DNA of 64,000 nucleotides from Streptosporangium nondiastaticum (lineage in GTDB: Bacteria; Actinomycetota; Actinomycetes; Streptomycetales; Streptomycetaceae), in assembly GCF_003011965.1 (NCBI RefSeq), contig NZ_PXWG01000023.1:1-64000 (forward strand). The letters are read 5' to 3'. The position numbers and the translations under genes are program-made. Below the pieces are notes generated by a model, which searched no databases, was not told the origin of the DNA, and worked only from the letters and a program-made list of their open reading frames with translations. Below, in pieces: positions 18,470 to 31,373 of the stretch. Numbering within the stretch: position 1 is the stretch's first letter; the number at the start of each line of letters is the position of its first letter.

Positions 18470-19012
18470 TCAGCGCTCCTTCTGAGCCAGCCTCAGGAGG
18501 TGGTCCGCGAGCGCCTGGCCGCCCTTGGGGTCACGGCTGATGAGCATCACCGTGTCGTCGCCCGCGATCGTGCCGATGATCTCGTGGACGCCCGCCTGGT
18601 CGATCGCCGAGGCGAAGAACTGGGCGGCGCCCGGCGGGGTGCGCAGGACGACGAGGTTCGCGGACGCCTCCGCCGAGATCAGCAGTTCGCCCGCGAGGCG
18701 GGCCATGCGGGCCTCGGTCGCGGACTCGCCGAGCGGGGCCCGGGGGGTGCGGTCGCCGCCCTCGGAGGGGACGGCGTAGATGAGCTCGCCCCCGGTGTTG
18801 CGGATCTTGACCGCGCCCAGTTCGTCGAGGTCGCGGGAGAGCGTCGCCTGGGTGACGGACAGGCCGTCGTCGGCGAGCAGCTTGGCGAGCTGGCTCTGCG
18901 ACCGGACCGCCTGCCGGCCGAGGATGTCCACGATCCGGCGGTGGCGGGCGGTACGGGTCTGCGGTACGGCCTGTCCGCCGTGGAACGGCTCCGGCTCCTG
19001 CGCCTGGGTCAT
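18470..19012 (-). CDS. argR: Arginine repressor
   Basis: A 180-residue ArgR. The N-terminal winged helix ([20 protein letters not shown] through [16 protein letters not shown], about 22-67) binds ARG boxes. The C-terminal hexamerisation and arginine-binding domain includes [15 protein letters not shown] near 146-160. It is the last gene of the arginine operon, seven bases after argD. It represses argCJBDR and probably argGH when arginine is abundant, so it also controls its own synthesis. The longer open frame (to 19099) overlaps argD and was rejected. Confidence 0.95.
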   Translation of the reverse strand: MTQAQEPEPFHGGQAVPQTRTARHRRIVDILGRQAVRSQSQLAKLLADDGLSVTQATLSRDLDELGAVKIRNTGGELIYAVPSEGGDRTPRAPLGESATEARMARLAGELLISAEASANLVVLRTPPGAAQFFASAIDQAGVHEIIGTIAGDDTVMLISRDPKGGQALADHLLRLAQKER

Positions 19013-19019
19013 CGTCTCG

Positions 19020-20216
19020 TCAGTCTCCGCTTCGTCGTTCCCCGGGAGCAGCGGCGTCCAGGACACCCGGCAGTGCCCGGAGGAACGTTTCCACCTCATC
19101 TTCGGTGATGACCAGCGGTGGGGCCAAACGCACCACGTCGGGTGCGACCGCGTTCACCAGAAGGCCGGCGTCCTGTGCTGCCTGCTGCACCTTCGGTGCA
19201 AGGGGCTCGGAAAGGACAATACCCAGCAGCAGGCCCGCGCCACGGACGCGGTCGACGAGGGGGTGGCCGAGCGCAGCGATCCCGTCACGCAGCCGCTCCC
19301 CCGCCGCCGTCACGCGGGCGAGGATCCCCTCGCTCTCCAGGGTGTCGACGACGGCCAGGGCGGCGGCGCACGCGACGAGGTTCCCGCCGAAGGTGGAGCC
19401 GTGCTGACCGGGTGTCAGCAGGTCGGCCGCCGGACCGAAGGCGAGGGTGGCGCCGATGGGCAGGCCGCCGCCGAGGCCCTTGGCGAGGGTGACGACGTCG
19501 GGCTCGACGCCCTGTGCTTGATGCTCGAACCAGTGGCCCGTACGGCCGATACCTGTCTGGATCTCGTCCAGGACGAGGAGGGTGCCGGTGGCGCGGGTGA
19601 TCTCGCGGGCGGCGGCCAGGTAGCCGGGGGGCGGGACGATGACGCCGCCCTCGCCCTGGACGGGTTCCAGCACGACGAGCGCGGTGTCGGTGGTGACGGC
19701 AGCCCGGAGCGCCTCCTCGTCCCCGTAGGGGACGTGGGTGACGCCGGCGGGGAGCGGCAGGAAGGGGTCCTGCTTGGCGGGCTGGCCGGTGAGGGCGAGC
19801 GCGCCCATCGTGCGGCCGTGGAAGCCGCCGGTGGCGGCGACCATGCGGGACCGCCCCGTCCGCCGTCCGATCTTGAAGGCCGCCTCGACGGCCTCCGCGC
19901 CCGAGTTGGCGAAGTACACGCGCCCCGGCCGGCCCGCGAGACCGAGCAGCCGCTCGGCGAGGGCGACGGTCGGCTCGGCGGTGAAGAGGTTGGAGACGTG
20001 GCCCAGGGTGGCGATCTGGTCCGACACGGCCCGGACGACCGCCGGGTGGGCGTGGCCGAGGGCGTTGACGGCGATGCCGCCGACGAGATCGAGGTACGCC
20101 TTGCCGTCGGCGTCCCAGACCGTGCTGCCCTCGCCGCGGAGCAGGGGGATGCGCGGGGTGCCGTAGTTGTCCATCAGGGCGCCCTGCCAGCGCCGGGTGA
20201 GTTCCGTGTTGCTCAC
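19020..20216 (-). CDS. argD: Acetylornithine aminotransferase
   Basis: A 398-residue class III PLP aminotransferase that converts N-acetylglutamate semialdehyde to N-acetylornithine. Visible landmarks: [15 protein letters not shown] (near 102), [14 protein letters not shown], the PLP-ring Asp in [14 protein letters not shown] (near 217), and the Schiff-base Lys in [15 protein letters not shown] near 247. The GTG start overlaps the argB stop as GTGA. An unbroken frame runs on to 21434 through argB; only the part from the GTG shows aminotransferase sequence. Confidence 0.95.
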   Translation of the reverse strand: MSNTELTRRWQGALMDNYGTPRIPLLRGEGSTVWDADGKAYLDLVGGIAVNALGHAHPAVVRAVSDQIATLGHVSNLFTAEPTVALAERLLGLAGRPGRVYFANSGAEAVEAAFKIGRRTGRSRMVAATGGFHGRTMGALALTGQPAKQDPFLPLPAGVTHVPYGDEEALRAAVTTDTALVVLEPVQGEGGVIVPPPGYLAAAREITRATGTLLVLDEIQTGIGRTGHWFEHQAQGVEPDVVTLAKGLGGGLPIGATLAFGPAADLLTPGQHGSTFGGNLVACAAALAVVDTLESEGILARVTAAGERLRDGIAALGHPLVDRVRGAGLLLGIVLSEPLAPKVQQAAQDAGLLVNAVAPDVVRLAPPLVITEDEVETFLRALPGVLDAAAPGERRSGD

Positions 20217-21175
20217 TGCTTCCCCTCCGGTCCGCTCACCGCTTCGTCGGGCACGACCATCGTGCCTATCCCCTCGTCCGTGAAGATCTCCAGCAGGATC
20301 GAGTGCTGGACCCTGCCGTCTATCACACGGGCCGTGGTGACGCCGTTGCGCACGGCGTGCAGGCAGCCCTGCATCTTGGGCACCATGCCGCTCGCCAGGT
20401 CCGGGAGCAGCTCCTCCAGTTCGCTCGCGGTGAGCCGGCTGATGACCTCGTCGCTGTGCGGCCAGTCCTCGTAGAGGCCCTCGACGTCGGTGAGGACCAT
20501 GAGCGTCTCGGCGCCGAGGGCCGCGGCGAGGGCGGCGGCCGCGGTGTCGGCGTTGACGTTGAACACCCCGTGGGCGTCGGCGTCGTCGGCGCTGCGGGCG
20601 ACGGAGGAGATGACGGGGATCCGCCCGTCGTCGAGCAGGGCCTGGACGGCGCCGGTGTCGATGGCGGTGATCTCGCCGACGCGGCCGATGTCGACGCGCT
20701 CGCCGCCTATCTCGGCGTAGTGCTTGGTGGCGGTCATGGTGTGGGCGTCCTCGCCCGTCATCCCGACGGCGAGCGGGCCGTGCTCGTTGAGCAGCCCGAC
20801 GAGTTCGCGCTGCACCTGCCCGGCGAGGACCATGCGGACGACGTCCATGGCCTCGGGCGTGGTGACGCGCAGGCCGGCCTTGAACTCCGAGGTGAGGCCC
20901 ATCCGGTCGAGCTGGGCGCTGATCTGCGGGCCGCCGCCGTGCACGACGACGGGGCGCAGCCCGGCGTGGTGGAGGAAGACGACGTCCTGGGCGAAGGCGG
21001 CCTTGAGCTCGTCGTCGACCATGGCGTTGCCGCCGAACTTGATGACGACGGTCTTGCCGTGGTGCCGCGTCAGCCAGGGCAGCGCCTCGATGAGGATGCG
21101 GGCCTTGGGGAGGGCGGTGTGCTTGCGGGTCGTGCCCGCGGTGTCGGGGGTGTCCGTGCTGTCCGTGGTCGTCAT
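20213..21175 (-). CDS. argB: Acetylglutamate kinase
   Basis: A 320-residue amino-acid kinase that phosphorylates N-acetylglutamate. Conserved features are [12 protein letters not shown] (near 45), the substrate loop [11 protein letters not shown] (near 73), [30 protein letters not shown] (near 210-240) and the Lys/Arg-rich end [10 protein letters not shown]. The N-terminal helix ([18 protein letters not shown]) suggests an arginine-sensitive hexameric form, which would make it the feedback point; that is inferred. The ATG overlaps the argJ stop as ATGA. In Streptomyces the order C-J-B-D-R is standard. Confidence 0.95.
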   Translation of the reverse strand: MTTTDSTDTPDTAGTTRKHTALPKARILIEALPWLTRHHGKTVVIKFGGNAMVDDELKAAFAQDVVFLHHAGLRPVVVHGGGPQISAQLDRMGLTSEFKAGLRVTTPEAMDVVRMVLAGQVQRELVGLLNEHGPLAVGMTGEDAHTMTATKHYAEIGGERVDIGRVGEITAIDTGAVQALLDDGRIPVISSVARSADDADAHGVFNVNADTAAAALAAALGAETLMVLTDVEGLYEDWPHSDEVISRLTASELEELLPDLASGMVPKMQGCLHAVRNGVTTARVIDGRVQHSILLEIFTDEGIGTMVVPDEAVSGPEGKQ

Positions 21176-22319
21176 GAGGAGTACGCGCTGTTCTCGTGGA
21201 CGTAGTCGGCGGTGAGGTCGTTGGCCCAGATGACGGCGGTCTCGGAGCCCTCGGCGAGGTCGGCGGTGATGCGGACCTCCCGGTAGCGCATGTCGACGAG
21301 GTCGCGGTCGTCGCCGACGGAGCCGTTGCGGCAGACCCACACACCGTTGATGGCCACATTGAGCTTGTCGGGGTCGAAGGCCGCGGACGTGGTGCCGATC
21401 GCGGACAGCACACGGCCCCAGTTCGGGTCCTCACCGTGCAGGGCGCACTTGAGGAGGTTGTTACGGGCGATGGAGCGCCCGACCTCGACCGCGTCGTCCT
21501 CGCTGGCGGCGTTGATCACCTCGATCCGGATGTCCTTGCTCGCCCCCTCGGCATCACCGATCAGCTGACGCGCCAGGTCGTCGCACACCTCCCGCACCGC
21601 CTCCGCGAAAACCTCCAGGCCGGGGGTGATGCCGGAGGCGCCGGAGGCCAGCAGCAGGACCGTGTCGTTGGTGGACATGCAGCCGTCGGAGTCCACTCGG
21701 TCGAACGTCGTCCGGGTGGCGGCGCGCAGTGCGCTGTCGAGGCCCGCGGTGTCGATGTCGGCGTCGGTGGTCAGGACGACGAGCATGGTGGCCAGGCCCG
21801 GGGCGAGCATGCCCGCACCCTTGGCCATCCCGCCCACCGTCCACCCGTCGCCCTGGACGACGGCGGTCTTGTGGACGGTGTCGGTCGTCTTGATCGCGAT
21901 GGCCGCCTTCTCCCCGCCGTGCGCGGAGAGCCCGGCCGCGGCCTTCTCAATGCCGGGAAGCAGCTTGTCCATCGGCAACCGCACCCCGATCAGACCCGTG
22001 GAAGCGATCGCGATCTCCCCGGCACTGTGCCCCAGCACCTCCGCCGCCTTCTCCGCGGTCGCGTGCGTGTCCTGGAAACCCTCGGGACCGGTGCAGGCGT
22101 TGGCGCCACCGGAGTTGAGGACGACGGCGGAGATCTGCCCGCCCTTGACGACCTGCTGGGACCAGAGCACCGGCGCGGCCTTGACGCGGTTGGCGGTGAA
22201 GACGCCCGCAGCGGCCAGACGCGGCCCCTGGTTGACCACGAGGGCCAGGTCGGGGTTGCCGTTCTCCTTGATCCCGGCGGCGATGCCCGCCGCCGTGAAG
22301 CCCTGTGCTGCCGTGACGC

Positions 22320-22323
<4 letters not shown>
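21172..22323 (-). CDS. argJ: Bifunctional glutamate N-acetyltransferase / amino-acid acetyltransferase
   Basis: A 383-residue ArgJ (ornithine acetyltransferase), an Ntn hydrolase that cuts itself into alpha and beta chains. The self-cleavage site lies in [14 protein letters not shown], between Ala178 and Thr179, with Thr179 the nucleophile. It moves the acetyl group from acetylornithine to glutamate, closing the cyclic pathway; some ArgJ also use acetyl-CoA. The GTG has GAGGAG five bases upstream. A 33-codon ORF fills the gap to argC and its stop overlaps this GTG. Confidence 0.95.
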
Positions 22324-23593
<1,270 letters not shown>

Positions 23594-24487
23594 TCAGACG
23601 ATGATGACGCGGCGCCCGCGCGTGTGACCGGCCCGGCTGTCGGCGTGCGCCGCCGCGGCATCGGCCAGCGCGTACGCCTTCTCGACCGGGATGTGGAGCC
23701 TTCCCCGCGAGATGAGGCGCGCGGCCTCGGCGAGCGCGTCCGGCACGCTCCCGGCCACTCCGGAGAACCGGACACCGAGCTCCGGCGCACCGAGATCGGC
23801 GATGGAGACGACCTTCTGCGGGCTCCCGGTCAGACCGACGAGTTCGCGGATCACGCCCGAGCCGGCCAGATCGAGGGCCGCGTCGACACGGCCGAGCCGC
23901 CGCACCCGCTCGACCCAGCCCTCGCCGTACGTCGTGGCGAGGGCGCCCAGGCTGCGCAGGTAGTCCTGGTTCGCGGCCCCGGCCGTGCCGATCACCGTGA
24001 TGCCGCGGTCGCGGGCGATCTGCAGCACGGCCGAGCCGACTCCCCCGGACGCGCCGCTGACCAGCAGCGTCTGCCCGGACCGCACGCCGACCTCGCGGAT
24101 GATGCGCAGCGCGGTCTCCACCACGGAGGGGTACCCGGCCGCCTCGTCGAACGTCAGGCCCTCGGGCATGCGGGCCCAGGCCGACAGCACGGCGAACTCG
24201 GCATAGGTGCTGGAGCCTTCGCCGAACACGTGGTCACCGACCTCGACGCCTTCGACGCCCTCGCCGACCTCGTCCACCACACCGGCGGCGTCCAGCCCGA
24301 CTCCGGAGGGCAGCTCGATCGGATGGGCGCCCAGCTTCTGGCCTTCACGAATCCTCCAGTCGACGGGGTTCACGCCCGCCGCCCGCACGGCGATGCGTAT
24401 GCGGCCGGGGCCCGCGTGGGGCTCTTCGGCGTCTATGAGGCGCAGGACGTCGGGACCGCCGAATTCGGCGAAGCTCACCTTCTTCAT
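23594..24487 (-). CDS. NADP-dependent zinc-less alcohol dehydrogenase / quinone oxidoreductase
   Basis: A 297-residue medium-chain reductase of the quinone oxidoreductase (QOR) type. It has the GroES-like N-terminal domain (AAGVNPVDWRIREG, near 34-47; LDAAGVVDEVGEGV) and a Rossmann domain with LLVSGASGGVGSAVLQIA near 140. The zinc-binding Cys set of true alcohol dehydrogenases is absent. It probably reduces quinones or enals with NADPH. It is divergent from a TetR gene across 70 bp holding a CTAACGGTTAG palindrome. No ribosome site precedes the ATG, suggesting a leaderless mRNA. Confidence 0.85.
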   Translation of the reverse strand: MKKVSFAEFGGPDVLRLIDAEEPHAGPGRIRIAVRAAGVNPVDWRIREGQKLGAHPIELPSGVGLDAAGVVDEVGEGVEGVEVGDHVFGEGSSTYAEFAVLSAWARMPEGLTFDEAAGYPSVVETALRIIREVGVRSGQTLLVSGASGGVGSAVLQIARDRGITVIGTAGAANQDYLRSLGALATTYGEGWVERVRRLGRVDAALDLAGSGVIRELVGLTGSPQKVVSIADLGAPELGVRFSGVAGSVPDALAEAARLISRGRLHIPVEKAYALADAAAAHADSRAGHTRGRRVIIV

Positions 24488-24503
24488 GCGGCCGAACTTA
24501 ACA

Positions 24504-24514
24504 CTAACGGTTAG
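24504..24514. promoter_or_regulatory. Operator-like palindrome CTAACGGTTAG
   Basis: Five-base arms around one central base, inside the longer AACACTAAC/GTTAGGGTT near-symmetry. It lies 17 bases before the oxidoreductase ATG and 44 before the divergent tetR ATG, the usual place for a TetR operator. Confidence 0.5.
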
Positions 24515-24557
24515 GGTTTTGAACACGTTATGGATTTGTACCTGATAGCGTGAGCGT

Positions 24558-25151
24558 ATGACCGTGCCGACCGGACGCCGCGAACGCAAGAAGGCCGCGA
24601 CCCGCCGGAAGATCGCCGACACCGCCCTGCGGCTCTTCCTGGAACGCGGATACGACGCGGTGGGCATCCGTGACGTGGCCGCCGAGGCCGACGTGGCCGT
24701 CACGACGCTCTTCTCCCACTTCGCCTCGAAAGAGGCCCTGGTGTTCGAGCAGGACGACGACTTCCTGCAGCGCCTCATCCAGGCGGTCACCGGTCGCGCG
24801 CCGCACGAACCGCTCATCCCCGCGCTGCGCCACGCGATCCAGGCACTGGTGCGGCACTGCGCGGCGGACGGCGCCGCCCCGGTCCGGCGCATGATCGGCG
24901 CGTCACCCGCCCTGCGGGAGTACGAGGAGTCGATGATGCTGCGCCATGCGGAGTCGCTGGCGGCGGCCATCGCCACGGATTCCGGGCCGGCGCGGACCGC
25001 GACGGCCTGCCGGACGATCGCGAGGTTCGTGGTCGACGCCTATGCGCTGGCCCTCGCGGCGGCCGATCCGGAGGCCGCGGTGGACGAGATCTTCCCGATG
25101 ATCGAGGCGGCATGGGAGGTCACCGGCCCTGCTGCGGGCGGTCGCGGGTGA
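24558..25151 (+). CDS. TetR-family transcriptional regulator
   Basis: A 197-residue TetR protein. The helix-turn-helix is [27 protein letters not shown] (about 37-63) after a basic N-terminus [18 protein letters not shown]. The remainder is a helical effector domain. It is transcribed away from the oxidoreductase gene, so it most likely represses that gene and itself through the palindrome between them. It converges on icd with a hairpin in between. Confidence 0.87.
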   Translation: MTVPTGRRERKKAATRRKIADTALRLFLERGYDAVGIRDVAAEADVAVTTLFSHFASKEALVFEQDDDFLQRLIQAVTGRAPHEPLIPALRHAIQALVRHCAADGAAPVRRMIGASPALREYEESMMLRHAESLAAAIATDSGPARTATACRTIARFVVDAYALALAAADPEAAVDEIFPMIEAAWEVTGPAAGGRG

Positions 25152-25175
25152 GCCGGGGCACGGCCGGAAACGAAA

Positions 25176-25209
25176 CCGCCCCGGCCGGGCACGAGGCCGG
25201 CCGGGGCGG
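25176..25209. terminator. Bidirectional terminator between tetR and icd
   Basis: A perfect 13-bp stem (CCGCCCCGGCCGG and complement) with an eight-base loop. On the minus strand it is followed by TTTCGTTTCC, so it is best suited to end icd transcription. Confidence 0.75.
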
Positions 25210-25236
25210 AACGGTGCGGCGTGCGCCGCGGGCGTG

Positions 25237-28605
<3,369 letters not shown>

Positions 28606-29130
28606 TCACGCCTTCTTGTCCTTCCCGCCCTTCCCGTCCTTCTCCTCGCTGAGTGACTCCAAGAGCGTCGCGAGGGTCGTCGCGAGCGCGTCGCGCTCCC
28701 CTTCCGTGAGCGCGGCGAGCAGGCGGGCCTCGGTGGCGACGTGGTCGGGCAGGGCCTCGTCGATGAGGTCGCGGCCGGCGTCCGTGAGGGCGACGACGAC
28801 GCTGCGTCCGTCCGAGGCACTGGGGCTGCGGCTCACCAGGCCGCGGGCCTCCAGGCGGTCGAGGCGCTGCGTGATCGCCCCCGAGGTGACCATCGAGGAC
28901 CGCATGAGCTCGGCGGGGGTCAGGCTGTGCGGCGGGTCGCTGCGCCGCAGGGTCGCGAGCACGTCGAAGGACGCGGCGTCGAGGCCGTGGGCGGTGAAGG
29001 TGCGGCGCAGTTCGGCGTCCACGAGGCGGGACAGCCGGGAGAGCCGGCCGATCACCGCCATCGGCGAGACATCGAGGTCGGGGCGGCGTACGGCCCACTG
29101 TGCGAGCACCAGGTCGACGTGGTCTGCCAT
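28606..29130 (-). CDS. MarR-family transcriptional regulator
   Basis: A 174-residue winged-helix regulator. The DNA-binding region is LTPAELMRSSMVTSGAITQRLDRLEARGLVSRSPSASDGRSVVVALTDAGR (about 76-126), with the recognition helix SGAITQRLDRLE and the wing DGRS. The C-terminus is Lys-rich (EEKDGKGGKDKKA). It is divergent from an EamA exporter; the 100-bp gap holds three dyad sequences built on CTTAGC/GCTAAG, so it most likely represses itself and the exporter. The start is the ATG at 29130, nine codons inside the longest frame. Confidence 0.87.
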   Translation of the reverse strand: MADHVDLVLAQWAVRRPDLDVSPMAVIGRLSRLSRLVDAELRRTFTAHGLDAASFDVLATLRRSDPPHSLTPAELMRSSMVTSGAITQRLDRLEARGLVSRSPSASDGRSVVVALTDAGRDLIDEALPDHVATEARLLAALTEGERDALATTLATLLESLSEEKDGKGGKDKKA

Positions 29131-29158
29131 CGCTCCAGCGTAAAGGACCGACGTCAAT

Positions 29159-29242
29159 TGCCTTAGCGGTGAGGTACCTCACGTCGGCCACCCCTGCCCA
29201 GATGTCTTAGCGCTGAGATACATTGCTTTAGTGCTAAGCAAT
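29159..29242. promoter_or_regulatory. MarR operator cluster and EamA promoter
   Basis: Dyads TCTTAGCGCTGAGA and TTGCTT-tAG-tg-CTaAGCAA, plus TTGCCTTAGCGGTGAGG nearer marR, share the core (C)TTAGCG. A -10-like TACATT at 29219-29224 puts the transcription start at the GTG start codon of the exporter, suggesting a leaderless mRNA covered by the operator. Confidence 0.5.
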
Positions 29243-30154
29243 CGAGTCGGAACCCTGCTGCTCACCGCCCTGGCGCCCGCCGTCTGGGGCACCACCTACC
29301 TCGTCACGACCGAGCTCCTCCCGCCGGGCCGTCCGCTGCTCGCCGCGGTCGTCCGCGCCCTGCCCGCGGGGCTCGCGCTCGTCGCCGTCACGCGGCGGCT
29401 GCCGCAGGGCGTGTGGTGGTGGCGGGCGCTGGTGCTCGGCGCGCTCAACATCGGCGCGTTCTTCGCGCTGCTGTTCGTCGCCGCGTACCGGCTGCCCGGC
29501 GGGGTCGCCGCGACCGTCGGCGCGATACAGCCGCTGCTGGTCGCCGTGCTCTCCTCCGGCCTGCTCGGCGAGCGGCTCAGGCCGCGCACACTGATCGCCG
29601 CCGTCGCCGGCGTGGCGGGCGTCAGCCTGCTCGTCCTGCGGGCCGGCGCACGGCTGGACGGGCTCGGCGTCGCCGCCGCGGCCGGCGGGGCCGTCGTCAT
29701 GGCCACCGGCGTCGTCCTCAGCAAGCGCTGGACATCGCCCGCGCCGCTGCTCGCGACCACCGGTTGGCAGCTCGTCGCCGGCGGACTGCTCCTCCTCCCC
29801 GTCGCCCTCTTCACCGAGGGCCCGCCGCCCGCGCCGACGAGCACGAACCTCGCCGGCTACGCCTACCTCGCCGTCATCGGCTCGGCCCTCGCGTACGCCC
29901 TGTGGTTCCGCGGGATCCGCCTGCTCACCCCCACCGACGTCACGTTCCTCGGACTCCTCAGCCCGCTCGTCGCCACGGTGCTCGGCTGGCTGGCGCTCGG
30001 TCAGGAACTCACCGTCGCGCAGGGGTTCGGCGCGGTCGTCGTCCTCGGGTCGCTCGTCGCGGCGCAGGGAGGACGCGGGCGCGGCTCGCGCAGCACGCAC
30101 ACCCTTCCCCCCACGGACCGGCCGGCGGCCGGGACGACCTCATCCACCGCTTGA
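29231..30154 (+). CDS. EamA/DMT-family exporter
   Basis: A 307-residue drug/metabolite transporter with ten membrane spans in two EamA repeats (first repeat ends near VVLSKRWTSP; second ends at VAAQGG), then a polar tail. It starts VWGTTYLVTTELLPPG in the first span, as in RhaT/YdcZ-like exporters. The GTG start has no Shine-Dalgarno and probably begins the transcript. The MarR regulator is divergent. An NAD(P)-binding protein gene follows 29 bases later, so both may form one stress-response operon. Substrate unknown. Confidence 0.82.
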   Translation: MLSNRVGTLLLTALAPAVWGTTYLVTTELLPPGRPLLAAVVRALPAGLALVAVTRRLPQGVWWWRALVLGALNIGAFFALLFVAAYRLPGGVAATVGAIQPLLVAVLSSGLLGERLRPRTLIAAVAGVAGVSLLVLRAGARLDGLGVAAAAGGAVVMATGVVLSKRWTSPAPLLATTGWQLVAGGLLLLPVALFTEGPPPAPTSTNLAGYAYLAVIGSALAYALWFRGIRLLTPTDVTFLGLLSPLVATVLGWLALGQELTVAQGFGAVVVLGSLVAAQGGRGRGSRSTHTLPPTDRPAAGTTSSTA

Positions 30155-30183
30155 TCCACCACACAGCACAGGAGCTGACAGTC

Positions 30184-30822
30184 ATGCGCATCACCGTCTT
30201 CGGAGCGGCCGGCAACGTGGGAAGCCGCGTGGTGGCCGAAGCCCTCTCCCGCGGCCACCACGTCACCGCCGTCGTACGCGACGCCGCCCGCTTCCCCGAA
30301 CTGCCGGCCGCGGCGGAGGCCCGTACGGGCGACGCCTCGAACCCGGACGACGTCGCCCGGCTCAGCGCCGGGCAGGACGTCGTGATCGGCGCGACCCGCC
30401 CCGCGCCCGGCAGCGAGCGGCAGCTCGTCGCCGCCACGGAGGGGCTGCTGGCCGGGCTCGCCCGCACGGGGGTGCGGCTGCTGCTCGTCGGCGGCGCGGG
30501 CAGCCTGACCCTCCCCGGCACCGAGGGCACCACCGTGATCGACGGGCCCGGTTTCCCCGCCGACTGGCGGCCCATCGCCCTGGCCTGCAACGACCAGCTC
30601 GCGGCCTGCCGGGCGGACCAGGAGGTCGACTGGGCCTACCTGAGCCCGGCCGCCCTCCTGGAACCGGGCGAGCGCACCGGCCGGTACCGGCTGGGCAAGG
30701 ACGAACTCCTGGTGGACGCCGAGGGCGTCTCGGCCATATCGATGGAGGATCTGTCCGTGGCCCTCCTCGACGAGGCGGAGCGCCCGGCGCACCACCGGGC
30801 CAGGTTCACGGTCGCGTACTGA
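30184..30822 (+). CDS. NAD(P)-binding atypical SDR / NmrA-like protein
   Basis: A 212-residue Rossmann protein. The dinucleotide motif is GAAGNVGSRVVAEALSRGH (7-25), followed by AVVRD, and a short C-terminal region typical of NAD(P)H-binding SDR-a5/NmrA-like proteins rather than active SDRs: the YxxxK pair is not seen. AGGAG lies nine bases before the ATG. It follows the EamA gene in the same unit. Role could be flavin/NADPH redox or redox sensing; not certain. Confidence 0.8.
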   Translation: MRITVFGAAGNVGSRVVAEALSRGHHVTAVVRDAARFPELPAAAEARTGDASNPDDVARLSAGQDVVIGATRPAPGSERQLVAATEGLLAGLARTGVRLLLVGGAGSLTLPGTEGTTVIDGPGFPADWRPIALACNDQLAACRADQEVDWAYLSPAALLEPGERTGRYRLGKDELLVDAEGVSAISMEDLSVALLDEAERPAHHRARFTVAY

Positions 30823-30824
30823 CC

Positions 30825-30926
30825 GCGGGCACGGCGGGGCCGCGGGCACGGCGGGGCCGCGGGCACGGCGGGGCCGCGGACACGACGGGGCCGCGAGCAC
30901 GGCGGGGCCGCGGCCGCGGTTGAGCC
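30825..30926. repeat. 17-bp tandem repeat array, five copies plus a degenerate one
   Basis: Unit GCGGGCACGGCGGGGCC. Copies at 30825, 30842 and 30859 are identical; those at 30876 and 30893 differ at two and one positions; the one at 30910 is degenerate. The array begins three bases past the stop of the NAD(P)-binding protein gene. Confidence 0.85.
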
Positions 30927-30973
30927 GGCGGGCACGACGGGGCGGCGGCGGTCCGGCCGCGGGCCGCCCCGTC

Positions 30974-31363
30974 TCAGCGCCCCCTGCCGCCCTGCAAGCG
31001 TTCCAGTTCGCGGCGGTCCCGCTTCGTGGGGCGCCCCGTGCCGCGGTCCCGGACGGCTGCCACGGCCACGTGTTCGCGCGGCGGCTCGGGCGGGGAGTTG
31101 TCGACGTAGCACTCCGCCGCGACGGGCGCGCCGACGCGCTTGCTGATGAGGCGCGACACGACGACGACGCGCTCGCGCCCGGCGAGCCGCACCCGCACCT
31201 CGTCCCCGACGCGGACCGGCTGGGCCGGCTTGGCCCGATCGCCGTTGACGCGCACGTGTCCCGCGCGGCAGGCCGTACCCGCCGCGGAGCGCGTCTTGGC
31301 GAGCCGTACGGACCAGATCCAGCTGTCGACCCGCACCGGGCCGTTCCCCTCGTCTGAAGCCAT
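30974..31363 (-). CDS. S4-domain RNA-binding protein, Hsp15/RqcP-like
   Basis: A 129-residue protein. The S4 fold covers about 11-65 (RVDSWIWSVRLAKTRSAAGTA, CRAGHVRVNGDRAKPAQPVRVGDEVRV). The basic C-terminal tail (GTGRPTKRDRRELERLQGGRGR) resembles Hsp15, which binds stalled 50S subunits carrying peptidyl-tRNA. A role in rescue of stalled large subunits is therefore likely. GGAG precedes the ATG closely. It lies between the tandem repeat array and the MocR gene on the same strand as MocR. Confidence 0.87.
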   Translation of the reverse strand: MASDEGNGPVRVDSWIWSVRLAKTRSAAGTACRAGHVRVNGDRAKPAQPVRVGDEVRVRLAGRERVVVVSRLISKRVGAPVAAECYVDNSPPEPPREHVAVAAVRDRGTGRPTKRDRRELERLQGGRGR

Positions 31364-31373
31364 GTCTCCGACT

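Noticed and set aside
20217..21434. Apparent extension of argD to an 804-residue fusion
   Set aside because: The frame merely stays open through argB; the extension is Arg/Pro-rich and argB in another frame has all kinase motifs. The GTG at 20216 is the real argD start.
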